Both the position numbers and the translations under genes were made by a program. The notes beneath the pieces were generated by a model that searched no databases, was not told the DNA's origin, and saw nothing but the letters and a program-made list of their open reading frames with translations. From the NCBI RefSeq assembly GCF_019145375.1, contig NZ_JAHSTX010000001.1, positions 3,993,501-4,057,500 on the forward strand: 64,000 nt of DNA, in the 5' to 3' direction. The stretch comes from Pseudomonas triticicola. GTDB taxonomy: Bacteria > Pseudomonadota > Gammaproteobacteria > Pseudomonadales > Pseudomonadaceae. Positions 55,588-64,000 of the stretch are shown piece by piece. The number at the start of each line of letters is the position of its first letter. The first letter of the stretch is position 1.

Positions 55588-57494
55588 CAGGCCAGCACCT
55601 CGGCGAGGTTGCCTTTGGATTCCAGCCAGGATTTGCGGTCGCCGGCGCGTTTCTTCGCCAGCAGCATGTCCATCATTTCCGAGGTTTCGGCGAAGTCTTC
55701 GCCCAGCGTCAACTGCACCAGACGCCGAGTGTTCGGGTCCATGGTGGTTTCACGCAGTTGCGGCGGGTTCATTTCGCCCAGACCCTTGAATCGGGTGACC
55801 TGCGGCTTGCCGCGTTTCTTCTCGGCGACCAGGCGATCGAGAATACCGTCGCGCTCGGCCTCGTCGAGGGCGTAGTAGATTTCTTTGCCGAGGTCGATGC
55901 GGTACAGCGGCGGCATCGCCACGTAGACGTGACCGGCATCCACCAACGGGCGGAAGTGCTGGACGAACAGCGCGCACAGCAAAGTCGCAATGTGCAGACC
56001 GTCGGAGTCGGCGTCGGCGAGGATGCAGATCTTGCCGTAGCGCAGCTGGCTCATGTCCGCCGCGCCCGGATCGACGCCGATGGCCACGGCGATGTTGTGC
56101 ACTTCCTGGCTGGCGAGCACTTCGCTGCCGTCGACTTCCCAGGTGTTGAGGATCTTGCCGCGCAACGGCAGGATCGCCTGGAATTCCTTGTCCCGCGCTT
56201 GCTTGGCCGAACCGCCGGCGGAGTCACCCTCGACCAGGAACAGTTCGGAACGCATCGGGTCCTGCCCGGCGCAGTCAGCCAGTTTGCCTGGCAGCGCCGG
56301 ACCTTGGGTGACGCGTTTGCGCTCGACTTTCTTGCTCGCCTTGAGGCGACGACCGGCGTTATTGATCGCCAGTTCGGCCAGGGCCAGACCGGTTTCCGGG
56401 TTGGCATTGAGCCACAGGCTGAAAGCGTCTTTCACCACACCGGAGACAAACGCCGCTGCTTCACGGGAAGACAGACGCTCTTTGGTCTGGCCGGAGAATT
56501 GCGGTTCCTGCATTTTCATCGACAAGACGAAAGCGATGCGCTCCCAGACGTCTTCCGGCGCCAGCTTCACGCCGCGCGGCAGCAGGCTGCGGAACTCGCA
56601 GAATTCGCGCATCGCATCGAGCAGGCCCTGACGCAGACCGTTGACGTGCGTGCCGCCCTGCGCGGTCGGGATCAGGTTGACGTAGCTTTCCTGCACCGCG
56701 TCGCCACCTTCCGGCAGCCACAGCAGTGCCCAGTCGACCGCTTCTTTATTACCGGCGAAAGCGCCGCAGAACGGCTCGTTCGGCAGACGTTCGAATTCGC
56801 TGACCGCATCGACCAGATAAGAGCGCAGGCCGTCTTCGTAATGCCACTCGACTTTCTCGCCGGTGCCTTTGTCTTCGAAGCTGACCAGCAGCCCCGGGCA
56901 CAACACAGCCTTGGCCTTGAGCACGTGCTTGAGGCGGCTGATGGAAAATTTCGGTGAGTCGAAGTATTTCGGGTCCGGCGCGAAGTACACGCTGGTGCCG
57001 GTGTTGCGCTTGCCGACAGTGCCGACGATTTCCAGCTCGGAGGCCTTGAAGCCGTCCTTGAAGGTCATCTGGTATTCGTTGCCGTCACGTTTGACCCGCA
57101 CGCGCACTTCGGTCGACAGCGCGTTGACCACGGAAATACCCACCCCGTGCAGACCGCCGGAGAACTGGTAGTTCTTGTTGGAGAACTTGCCGCCCGCGTG
57201 CAGCTTGGTGAGGATCAGTTCGACGCCGGAGACACCCTCTTCCGGGTGAATGTCCACCGGCATGCCACGGCCGTCGTCGCTGACTTCCAGCGAATGGTCG
57301 GCGTGCAGGATGACCTGCACCGATTTGGCGTGGCCGGCCAGGGCTTCGTCGACGCTGTTGTCGATGACTTCCTGGGCGAGGTGGTTCGGCCGACTGGTGT
57401 CGGTGTACATGCCGGGGCGTTTGCGCACCGGGTCGAGGCCCGAGAGGACTTCGATGGCGTCGGCGTTATAAGAACTAGCGCTGGGAGTGGCCAT
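55587..57494 (-). CDS. parE: DNA topoisomerase IV subunit B
   Basis: The 635-residue protein has the GHKL ATPase domain (VIDNSVDEALAGHAKSV; DDGRGMPVDIH; GGLHGVGISVVNAL), a transducer domain, and the TOPRIM domain with LVEGDSAGGSAKQARDK (catalytic Glu) and ILADADSDGLHIATLL (Mg2+ Asp pair). A C-terminal GLGEMNPPQLRETTM completes it. With ParC it forms topoisomerase IV. It is the first gene of the parE-phytase-like-protease-parC cluster. Confidence 0.98.
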   Translation of the reverse strand: MATPSASSYNADAIEVLSGLDPVRKRPGMYTDTSRPNHLAQEVIDNSVDEALAGHAKSVQVILHADHSLEVSDDGRGMPVDIHPEEGVSGVELILTKLHAGGKFSNKNYQFSGGLHGVGISVVNALSTEVRVRVKRDGNEYQMTFKDGFKASELEIVGTVGKRNTGTSVYFAPDPKYFDSPKFSISRLKHVLKAKAVLCPGLLVSFEDKGTGEKVEWHYEDGLRSYLVDAVSEFERLPNEPFCGAFAGNKEAVDWALLWLPEGGDAVQESYVNLIPTAQGGTHVNGLRQGLLDAMREFCEFRSLLPRGVKLAPEDVWERIAFVLSMKMQEPQFSGQTKERLSSREAAAFVSGVVKDAFSLWLNANPETGLALAELAINNAGRRLKASKKVERKRVTQGPALPGKLADCAGQDPMRSELFLVEGDSAGGSAKQARDKEFQAILPLRGKILNTWEVDGSEVLASQEVHNIAVAIGVDPGAADMSQLRYGKICILADADSDGLHIATLLCALFVQHFRPLVDAGHVYVAMPPLYRIDLGKEIYYALDEAERDGILDRLVAEKKRGKPQVTRFKGLGEMNPPQLRETTMDPNTRRLVQLTLGEDFAETSEMMDMLLAKKRAGDRKSWLESKGNLAEVLA

Positions 57495-57535
57495 AAGGTC
57501 TCGTCGTCAGTCATTCATGAAAGAGGGGCAAGACT

Positions 57536-58144
57536 TCACAGCGTGGTGAAATCGATTGCCTGATACATATCGGCAGCCATGCCGGCAAAACTCAGCAACG
57601 CCGGCAATTGCCCGGCAAAGCCCTGAAAACTGTGGTCGCCGCCAGCCTGGATGCGCAAGGCACAGGCGCGGTAATACTGTTGGGCGAGGCGATAATCCAG
57701 CGTTTCGTCGCCGGTTTGCAACCAGACCTGATAACGCTGCGGATCCTGCGGTGGCGGCACTTCCAGTTCGGCCAGCGCCGTGACGTGGTCGTGGGTCAGT
57801 TCCCAGGTTTCATCGGTGTAGAGGTTCTTCTGCGTGCCCAGATAACCATCGAACATCCGGTGCGGGCTGACCGCCGGGTTGACCAGCAGGACTTTCAGGC
57901 CATGGCGCTCGGCCAGGTGAGTCGCATAGTAGCCGCCGAGCGAACTTCCCACCAGCAACGGCCGGCCCAGCTCGGCGATTGCCTGCTCGAGCTGACCGAT
58001 GGCTTCGCGCGGATGGTGATGCAGCGCCGGCACGCGCAATTGCCCGCTCAAACCCAGCCGCTCCATGACCGCGACCAGCTGACAGGCCTTCTTCGAGGCC
58101 GGCGCGCTGTTGAAACCGTGGATATAGAGGATCGAACCGGACAT
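57536..58144 (-). CDS. yqiA: YqiA/YcfP-family alpha/beta-fold esterase
   Basis: The 202-residue cytoplasmic hydrolase has SILYIHGFNSAPASKKA (oxyanion region), the nucleophile elbow LLVGSSLGGYYATHLAE (Ser in GSSLGG) and the late catalytic His in ALRIQAGGDHSFQGF. The family is found next to parE in many gammaproteobacteria. It lies 41 nt upstream of parE on the same strand. The substrate is unknown; short-chain esters are cleaved by E. coli YqiA. Confidence 0.93.
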   Translation of the reverse strand: MSGSILYIHGFNSAPASKKACQLVAVMERLGLSGQLRVPALHHHPREAIGQLEQAIAELGRPLLVGSSLGGYYATHLAERHGLKVLLVNPAVSPHRMFDGYLGTQKNLYTDETWELTHDHVTALAELEVPPPQDPQRYQVWLQTGDETLDYRLAQQYYRACALRIQAGGDHSFQGFAGQLPALLSFAGMAADMYQAIDFTTL

Positions 58145-58242
58145 TTGAGCTCCCTGGCTGTCGGCGAAAGATAGCGGAGTTTACAGGGAGAAGGACCGGG
58201 ATTGGGGGTGGGTTCAATAAATTGGTGTGACAGCACAAGCTG

Positions 58243-58418
58243 CCCTCACCCTAGCCCTCTCCCGGAGGGAGAGGGAACCGACTGGGGGATATTCGAGAGC
58301 TACACCGACCTGAACGTTTTGCTGCGAATCCATAATCGATTCGCTGTTTCAGGTCGATGCACAGCCAAAGACCCTCACCCCAGCCCTCTCCCTCTGGGAG
58401 AGGGCTGGGGTGAGGGTC
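58243..58418. repeat. Inverted-end intergenic element, copy C
   Basis: CCCTCACCCTAGCCCTCTCC at the left and GGAGAGGGCTGGGGTGAGGG at the right are inverted ends. The interior contains ACCTGAA...TTCAGGT inverted repeats and the block GATATTCGAGAGCTACACCG shared, inverted, with copy B. It lies between cpdA and yqiA, both on the minus strand. Confidence 0.92.
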
Positions 58419-58431
58419 TTTGATTGTCAGT

Positions 58432-59247
58432 TCAGTAACCGTTGGAGCCGTAATCGACTGTGAACTCGAAGTCGGTGACTCTTTCGACGCCCGTTTCCAA
58501 TTTCCCGTCCGGCAACAACCGCAGCCAGCGATACCCCGGAGCCTGCTCGCCCACCTTGAAATCCGCACTCCCCGGCTCGAACTGGATGCACGTCGAGGGC
58601 GAGGCCATCAAGCGCACGCCATTGCGGTCGCGATCGATTTCCTGATGCACATGCCCCCACAGCACCGCGCGAACCTGCGGGAAGCGATCCAGCACTTCAA
58701 AGAACGCTTCCGGGTTACGCAAGCCAATCGGCTCCATCCACGCGCAGCCGATCGACACCGGATGATGATGCAGGCACACCAGATGATGACGCTCCGGCGC
58801 CTCGCTCAGCGCGCGGGCGAGCAGTTGCAACTGATCATCCTGCAGATAGCCCGGCACCGAACCCGGCACCGCTGAATCGAGCATGGTCACCCGCCAATTG
58901 CCGATATCGACTACCGATTCGAGCAAGGTGCTCTGCACCGCCGCCTCGGCCATGACCATCGGTTCGTCGTGATTGCCGGGTAACCAGCGCGCCGGTGCCT
59001 TGATCTGCGCGCTCATCTGGCGGAAGGCCTGATACGACTCCAGCGTGCCGTCCTGGGAAATATCGCCAGTGGCCAGCAGCAGATCGATCTGCGCCTGTTG
59101 CGCCAACACCAGGTCGATGACCTGTTGCAGGCTTTCGCGGGTCTTCATGCCCAGCAGCTTGCTGTGCGCTTGAGCGAACAGGTGGCTGTCGGACAACTGC
59201 ACCAGCAGCGCCGGGTCGGCGCTGGTAATTGTCGATACGCTGGGCAA
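58432..59247 (-). CDS. cpdA: 3',5'-cyclic-AMP phosphodiesterase CpdA
   Basis: The 271-residue metallophosphoesterase has VQLSDSHLF (metal ligands), LLATGDISQDGTLESY, LPGNHDEPMVM, VCLHHHPVSIG and WGHVHQEIDRD, the five motifs of class III cAMP phosphodiesterases. It lowers cAMP and so limits Vfr activity in Pseudomonas. The start is a TTG at 59247 with GGGAG 6 nt upstream. It lies in the nudF-DUF1249-cpdA-yqiA-parE gene string. Confidence 0.95.
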   Translation of the reverse strand: MPSVSTITSADPALLVQLSDSHLFAQAHSKLLGMKTRESLQQVIDLVLAQQAQIDLLLATGDISQDGTLESYQAFRQMSAQIKAPARWLPGNHDEPMVMAEAAVQSTLLESVVDIGNWRVTMLDSAVPGSVPGYLQDDQLQLLARALSEAPERHHLVCLHHHPVSIGCAWMEPIGLRNPEAFFEVLDRFPQVRAVLWGHVHQEIDRDRNGVRLMASPSTCIQFEPGSADFKVGEQAPGYRWLRLLPDGKLETGVERVTDFEFTVDYGSNGY

Positions 59248-59344
59248 GGCGCTCTCCCGGGGCTAAGCACGCAATGGATGGGTGCGACAATTATGCTGGG
59301 GGATGACACAAAGGGGAAACCGCCGAAGCGGACGCAGTTCACAA

Positions 59345-59797
59345 CTAGCGAACGACTTCGTACTCGTGCCCCAACGCCAGGCAATGACTCAGCCATTCGC
59401 CCAGAAACACATTGAGCTGGGCCTTTTCATCGGGCTGGTGCATGGCGGCGTTCGGATAAGGATAGATGCCGCGAAAGCGTCGTGCATGCTCGGCGCTGAC
59501 CACTTCGGCCATGCGCGCGTCGTGGTAGACCTGCACTTCCAGTTGCGGCACCGGCAACCATGGCAGGCTGTGCTCCTGGCGTACCTGCAAGGTCGTGGTG
59601 TACGGGCAGGTCTGCAGCACTTCGAGGGCGAGCACGCCGAGCATCTGCTCGCCCTGGGTCACAGCGATACGCCGCGCCTCGGGTTCGTTGCGCATGTCCG
59701 GCAGCAGTCGCATCAGGCGCGCGTAGTTGGCCTCGCAGGCGGCTTGCAGCCCCACGAGGTCAACCCGATAACGATCGCGCAGCTTGTTTACGACCAT
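59345..59797 (-). CDS. DUF1249 domain protein
   Basis: The 150-residue soluble protein starts MVVNKLRDRYRVDLVGLQ at an ATG with GAGGGGG upstream. It carries the conserved ANYARLMRLLPDM and VYHDARMAEVVSAEHARRFRGIYPYPNAAMHQPDEKAQLN segments of the DUF1249 (YqiB-like) family. Function is unknown. It overlaps the nudF stop by 10 nt and precedes cpdA, the order seen also in enterobacteria. Confidence 0.93.
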   Translation of the reverse strand: MVVNKLRDRYRVDLVGLQAACEANYARLMRLLPDMRNEPEARRIAVTQGEQMLGVLALEVLQTCPYTTTLQVRQEHSLPWLPVPQLEVQVYHDARMAEVVSAEHARRFRGIYPYPNAAMHQPDEKAQLNVFLGEWLSHCLALGHEYEVVR

Positions 59798-60405
59798 AGC
59801 CCCCTCACTTCGGCGCGGTTCAGCGCCAGCCACTGCAAGGCGATGATGCTCGCCGCGTTGGCAATCCGACCGTCACGCACGGCCTGCAAGGCATCTTCAA
59901 AGGCCCAGACCGTTACGCGAATGTCTTCGGCCTCTTCTTCCAGCCCGTGCAGACCGCCGACACCGTCGGTGCTGCACCGCCCCAGATACAAATGCACGAA
60001 TTCGTTGCTGCCACCCGGCGAGGGAAAGTACTTGGTCATCGGCCACAACGCCTTGATGTCCAGCCCAGCTTCCTCCTGCGCCTCGCGGTGAGCAACTTCT
60101 TCCGGTTGCTCATCCTTGTCGATCAGACCGGCGACCAGTTCGACCAGCCACGGGTTGTCGGCCTTGCCCATGGCGCCGACACGAAACTGCTCGATCAGCA
60201 CCACTTCATCGCGCTGCGGATCGTAAGGCAGGACGCACACGGCATCGTGGCGCACGAAGATTTCCCGGTTGATCTCGCGGCTCATGCCCCCGGCGAACAG
60301 CTCATGGCGCAAGTGCACACGGTCGAGCTTGTAGAAGCCCTCGTAGCATTTTTCGCGCCGCACGATATCCACGGCGGTCGGAATGGCGTTGGCAAAGTCA
60401 GTCAT
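59788..60405 (-). CDS. nudF: ADP-ribose pyrophosphatase (Nudix)
   Basis: The 205-residue hydrolase cleaves ADP-ribose to AMP and ribose 5-phosphate. The Nudix box lies within VAGLIDKDEQPEEVAHREAQ followed by EEAGLD, with all consensus residues (Gx5Ex7REUxEExGU). The N-terminus matches E. coli NudF (CYEGFYKLDRVHLRHELF). The ATG at 60405 has GAGG 6 nt upstream and is preferred to one two codons earlier. It is the first gene of the nudF-DUF1249-cpdA-yqiA string. Confidence 0.96.
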   Translation of the reverse strand: MTDFANAIPTAVDIVRREKCYEGFYKLDRVHLRHELFAGGMSREINREIFVRHDAVCVLPYDPQRDEVVLIEQFRVGAMGKADNPWLVELVAGLIDKDEQPEEVAHREAQEEAGLDIKALWPMTKYFPSPGGSNEFVHLYLGRCSTDGVGGLHGLEEEAEDIRVTVWAFEDALQAVRDGRIANAASIIALQWLALNRAEVRGLWS

Positions 60406-60632
60406 GATCATCCTCTTTACTGCATATCCTTTACGGGGTTTCCGTGTACAACCGGCAACCTCGACTTCGCGCCATCCTAACGCGCCCGCACCGTTTGATG
60501 CAGCCCCTTTACCGTCAGCGGGATGGACGGTGAAGCTGAAAGACACTCTAATCAGCTTAGTGGCGAACTGACTGCTCCGTTGAGAGTCGAAGCGGTATCT
60601 TTTTGCCTTCCCCTGCTTTCGAAAGGACGCCC

Positions 60633-61379
60633 ATGTCGCTTTTCAAAATTGCCTCTGTGGCCGCTATTGCCCTGACTCTGGGCGCCTGTGCCAGCCTGTT
60701 CCAGCCCAACTATCGCACGCCGCTGGAAACCACCCGCGACGCCTCGGAACAACTCAAACCCGGCTGTTCCAACGCCGATTGCCCGCTGGTGAACATCGAC
60801 ACCCTGCGCTTCCCGGATGAGCCGGCACTGGACGGCATCATCGAAAAACGTCTGCTGCAAATGACCCGCACCGAGAAGAACGCACCGGTCGCGCCAACCC
60901 TGGCCGCCTACCGCGAGCAGTTCCTCGCCAGCGCCGGCCCGCGCAACAGCAGCTATCTGCAAGCGAAAGTACGCGAGCAGCATGACGGACTGGTGATCAT
61001 CGAGCTGTCGAGCTACCTCGATACCGGCGGCGCCCACGGCACGCCGGGTCGCGGTTTCATCAACTATTCGCGCCAGCAGCACAAGGTGTTGAATCTCTCC
61101 GACATGCTGCTGCCGGGTCAGGAAGAGGCATTCTGGAAAGCCGCGCAAGTGGCGCACAACAGTTGGCTGATCAGCACCAAGCTCGATCAGGAGGCGGAAT
61201 TCGTCGCGAACTGGCCGTTCGTGAAAACCCCGCACGTGGCGCTGACCTACGGTGGCGTGATCCTCAAGTACGACGTGACCACCATCGCGCCCTATGCGCT
61301 GGGCCACGTCGAACTGAAGATCCCTTATCCGCGCCTGAACGGCATTCTCAAGCCTGAGCTGTTTCCCGGCCGTAACTGA
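60633..61379 (+). CDS. DUF3298/RsiV-type lipoprotein
   Basis: The 248-residue protein has a lipoprotein signal (MSLFKIASVAAIALTLGAC, Cys19). A DUF4163/DUF3298 region follows with VREQHDGLVIIELSSYLDTG, GGAHGTPGRGFINYSRQQHK, LSDMLLPGQE and LTYGGVILKYDVTTIAPYALG, the last resembling the PYALGxxxxxIPY ending of RsiV/PdaC-like domains. Function is unknown; it corresponds by position to PA4972. AAAGGA precedes the ATG. Its last 32 nt overlap the end of cytX on the other strand. Confidence 0.9.
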   Translation: MSLFKIASVAAIALTLGACASLFQPNYRTPLETTRDASEQLKPGCSNADCPLVNIDTLRFPDEPALDGIIEKRLLQMTRTEKNAPVAPTLAAYREQFLASAGPRNSSYLQAKVREQHDGLVIIELSSYLDTGGAHGTPGRGFINYSRQQHKVLNLSDMLLPGQEEAFWKAAQVAHNSWLISTKLDQEAEFVANWPFVKTPHVALTYGGVILKYDVTTIAPYALGHVELKIPYPRLNGILKPELFPGRN

Positions 61380-62640
61380 AGGCCCGGCCCAGCACTAACC
61401 GCAACAGCCCTGCCAGCACCAGCGCCGGCAGGGTTGCGCCGACATACGGATACAGATTCGCCAGCAAGTGGTAGGTGCTCACCCCGCCCAGCCACGCCAG
61501 CAACGCCGGCCAGCGCAATGCGGCTGAGGCGACCTGAGCACTGCGCTTGCGCAGGATGAAGTGATCCACCAGCACCACGCCGAACAGCGGCGCGAACACC
61601 GAGCCGATCAACAGCAGGAAATTCTGGTACTGCGCCAATGGCGCCAGCAGTGCGATCAGCGTGCAGATCACGCCGATGGCCAAGGCCAGATGCTCGACTT
61701 TCAGACGCAACAGGATCCCGCTCGAGACCGCTGCCGAATGAATATCGGCAAAAGCGTTTTCCGACTCGTCGAGCAGAATCAGCAACAGCGGAATGCCCAG
61801 ACCGGCGCCAGCCAGTGCCAGCAACAGCGCGTTGACTTCACCGCTCGGCGCAAACGCCAGGGTGTAGGCCACACCAAGGCTCATCAGCCAGAAGTTGCCG
61901 ATGAAGAAACCCACAGCCGTGCCACCGAAAACATTCTTTGCGCGTTTGCCGAAACGCGAATAGTCGGCAATCAACGGCAGCCACGACAGCGGCATGGCGA
62001 TGGCAATGTCGAAGCCCACCGCGAACGGCATCGAACCGTCACCGGCGCGCGCCCACAGCGCCGCGAGGTCGGCTTTGGCGAACAGGTTCCAGGTCAGCCA
62101 CAGGCACGCTGCGAGCAACAGCCAGATGCCCCACTTGCGCAGAATCTGCCGCACGAACGTCAACGGCCCGCTCACCGCGAGCAAGGTCGCCAGTGCGCCG
62201 AAAAACAGCGTCCACAGCATCGGATTGGCCCACAGCGAACCTTCGCTGAAGGCGCGGGTGCCGAGCAGGCTGGCGGCATCGCGCATGACGATGATTTCGA
62301 ACGAGCCCCAGCCGATCAGTTGCAGCAGATTGAGCAGCGCCGGCAGGCTCGCGCCTTTGCTGCCGAGGCTGAGCTTCAGCGCCGCCATCGACGAAAGGCC
62401 GGTGTCGCTGCCGATCACACCGACCGCTGCGAGCAGCAGCACGCCCACCAGCGTGCCAAGGAAGATAGCCAGCAAAGAACCGGACAGGCCCAAGCCCGGC
62501 GCGAGCAATGCGCCGGTCTGCAAAACCATCAGGCCGATGCCGAGGGAGAACCACAGGGAAAACAGATCGCGACCGCCGAAGACACGCTTTTCAGCGGGGA
62601 CGGCGAGGTCGGGAGAATAAGTGCCGGGTTGAATGCTCAA
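61348..62640 (-). CDS. cytX: NCS1-family transporter CytX (putative hydroxymethylpyrimidine importer)
   Basis: The 430-residue protein has about 12 membrane helices of the nucleobase:cation symporter-1 family (GRDLFSLWFSLGIGLMVLQTG, MPLSWLPLIADYSRFGKRAKN, LLLIGSVFAPLFGVVLVDHF). CytX proteins linked to thiC are thought to import the HMP moiety of thiamine, and here thiC lies immediately upstream. The start is a TTG at 62640 (LSIQPGTYSPDLAVPAEKR); the longer frame would run through the heptamer repeats. It is probably cotranscribed with thiC and so under the TPP riboswitch expected upstream of thiC, outside the window. Confidence 0.9.
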   Translation of the reverse strand: MSIQPGTYSPDLAVPAEKRVFGGRDLFSLWFSLGIGLMVLQTGALLAPGLGLSGSLLAIFLGTLVGVLLLAAVGVIGSDTGLSSMAALKLSLGSKGASLPALLNLLQLIGWGSFEIIVMRDAASLLGTRAFSEGSLWANPMLWTLFFGALATLLAVSGPLTFVRQILRKWGIWLLLAACLWLTWNLFAKADLAALWARAGDGSMPFAVGFDIAIAMPLSWLPLIADYSRFGKRAKNVFGGTAVGFFIGNFWLMSLGVAYTLAFAPSGEVNALLLALAGAGLGIPLLLILLDESENAFADIHSAAVSSGILLRLKVEHLALAIGVICTLIALLAPLAQYQNFLLLIGSVFAPLFGVVLVDHFILRKRSAQVASAALRWPALLAWLGGVSTYHLLANLYPYVGATLPALVLAGLLRLVLGRAFSYGRETAQA

Positions 62641-62658
62641 GGGTGTTATCTCAAAGAG

Positions 62659-62783
62659 GAGCAGGAAAAAGCTGCAAGCTGCAAGCTGCAAGCCGCAAGT
62701 TAAAAGCGGTACGCGGACTGCTTCTAATCTTGCAGCTTGCCGCTTGCCGCTTGCCGCTTGCCGCTTGCAGCTTGCAGCTTGTG
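62659..62783 (+). repeat. AGCTTGC/CGCTTGC heptamer array with inverted left arm after thiC
   Basis: The left arm has three tandem AGCTGCA units (62669-62692). A core AAAGCGGTACGCGGACTGCTT follows, then the right arm with eight heptamers CTTGCAG/CTTGCCG up to the thiC stop codon at 62785. Layout and unit match the array after rlmB (2.9-3.0 kb); four of the units carry C in place of A. Confidence 0.9.
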
Positions 62784-62784
62784 A

Positions 62785-64000
<1,216 letters not shown>

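Noticed and set aside
60406..60632. TPP riboswitch for the thiC-cytX genes searched for in the divergent gap
   Set aside because: No CUGAGA thi-box motif is visible here; the riboswitch expected upstream of thiC would lie beyond 64000.

Overview
The window is a chromosomal segment of a Pseudomonas, most likely of the P. fluorescens group. Its genes follow, in nearly unbroken order, the block that runs in P. aeruginosa PAO1 from dnaB to thiC (roughly PA4931-PA4973, from memory). The intergenic REP/REPIN sequences with the core GAGCGAGCCTGCTCGC are typical of fluorescent pseudomonads. The whole window appears to be stable chromosome; I see no transposase, integrase, phage gene or CRISPR array.

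Layout. 1-6.4 kb: the rpsF-rpsR-DUF2232-rplI operon leading into dnaB (cut by the window edge), with rlmB-rnr upstream, all on the minus strand. 6.4-11.8 kb: a tandem tRNA-Leu(CAG) duplication with near-identical promoters and terminators, a two-gene iron ABC importer without its ATPase, and a chemoreceptor. 11.9-25.0 kb: purA, hisZ, hflC, hflK, hflX, hfq, miaA, mutL, amiB, tsaE and nnrD on the minus strand, an RNA/protein quality-control and envelope superoperon, with queG divergent from it. 26-35.8 kb: an accessory island inserted in the queG-orn interval. It carries an RHS polymorphic toxin with its own C-terminal domain, a leucine-rich-repeat effector-like protein, and two paralogous beta-rich proteins of unknown function on either side of the LRR gene. 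36-44 kb: yadS, orn and rsgA, then a caspase-like protease gene overlapping a TIR-domain gene inserted between rsgA and motB, then motB-motA (with a clear sigma-28 promoter) and an HDOD gene. 44-50.6 kb: rhdA, psd, a PilZ-like FimW homologue (the neighbouring fimX of P. aeruginosa is absent), serB and an AhpA/YtjB membrane protein. 50.9-60.4 kb: a PqiC-like lipoprotein, parC, a retropepsin-like protease, a phytase-like esterase, parE, yqiA, cpdA, a DUF1249 protein and nudF. 60.6-64 kb: a DUF3298 lipoprotein, then cytX and the C-terminal two thirds of thiC.

The most interesting content is the caspase-TIR gene pair (38.7-40.2 kb). It matches the architecture of the recently described TIR-caspase anti-phage systems (type IV Thoeris) and has a possible attenuator and a 33-codon leader ORF upstream. 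Next come the RHS/LRR/paralogue island and three families of intergenic repeats: REPINs, a ~165-180 bp element with inverted ends in three copies, and heptamer (AGCTTGC) arrays at the 3' ends of rlmB and thiC.

Several starts were moved inward from the longest open frame because a ribosome binding site and the known family N-terminus agree. HflX, SerB, CpdA and CytX appear to use TTG; the chemoreceptor, TsaE and the YtjB-like protein appear to use GTG.
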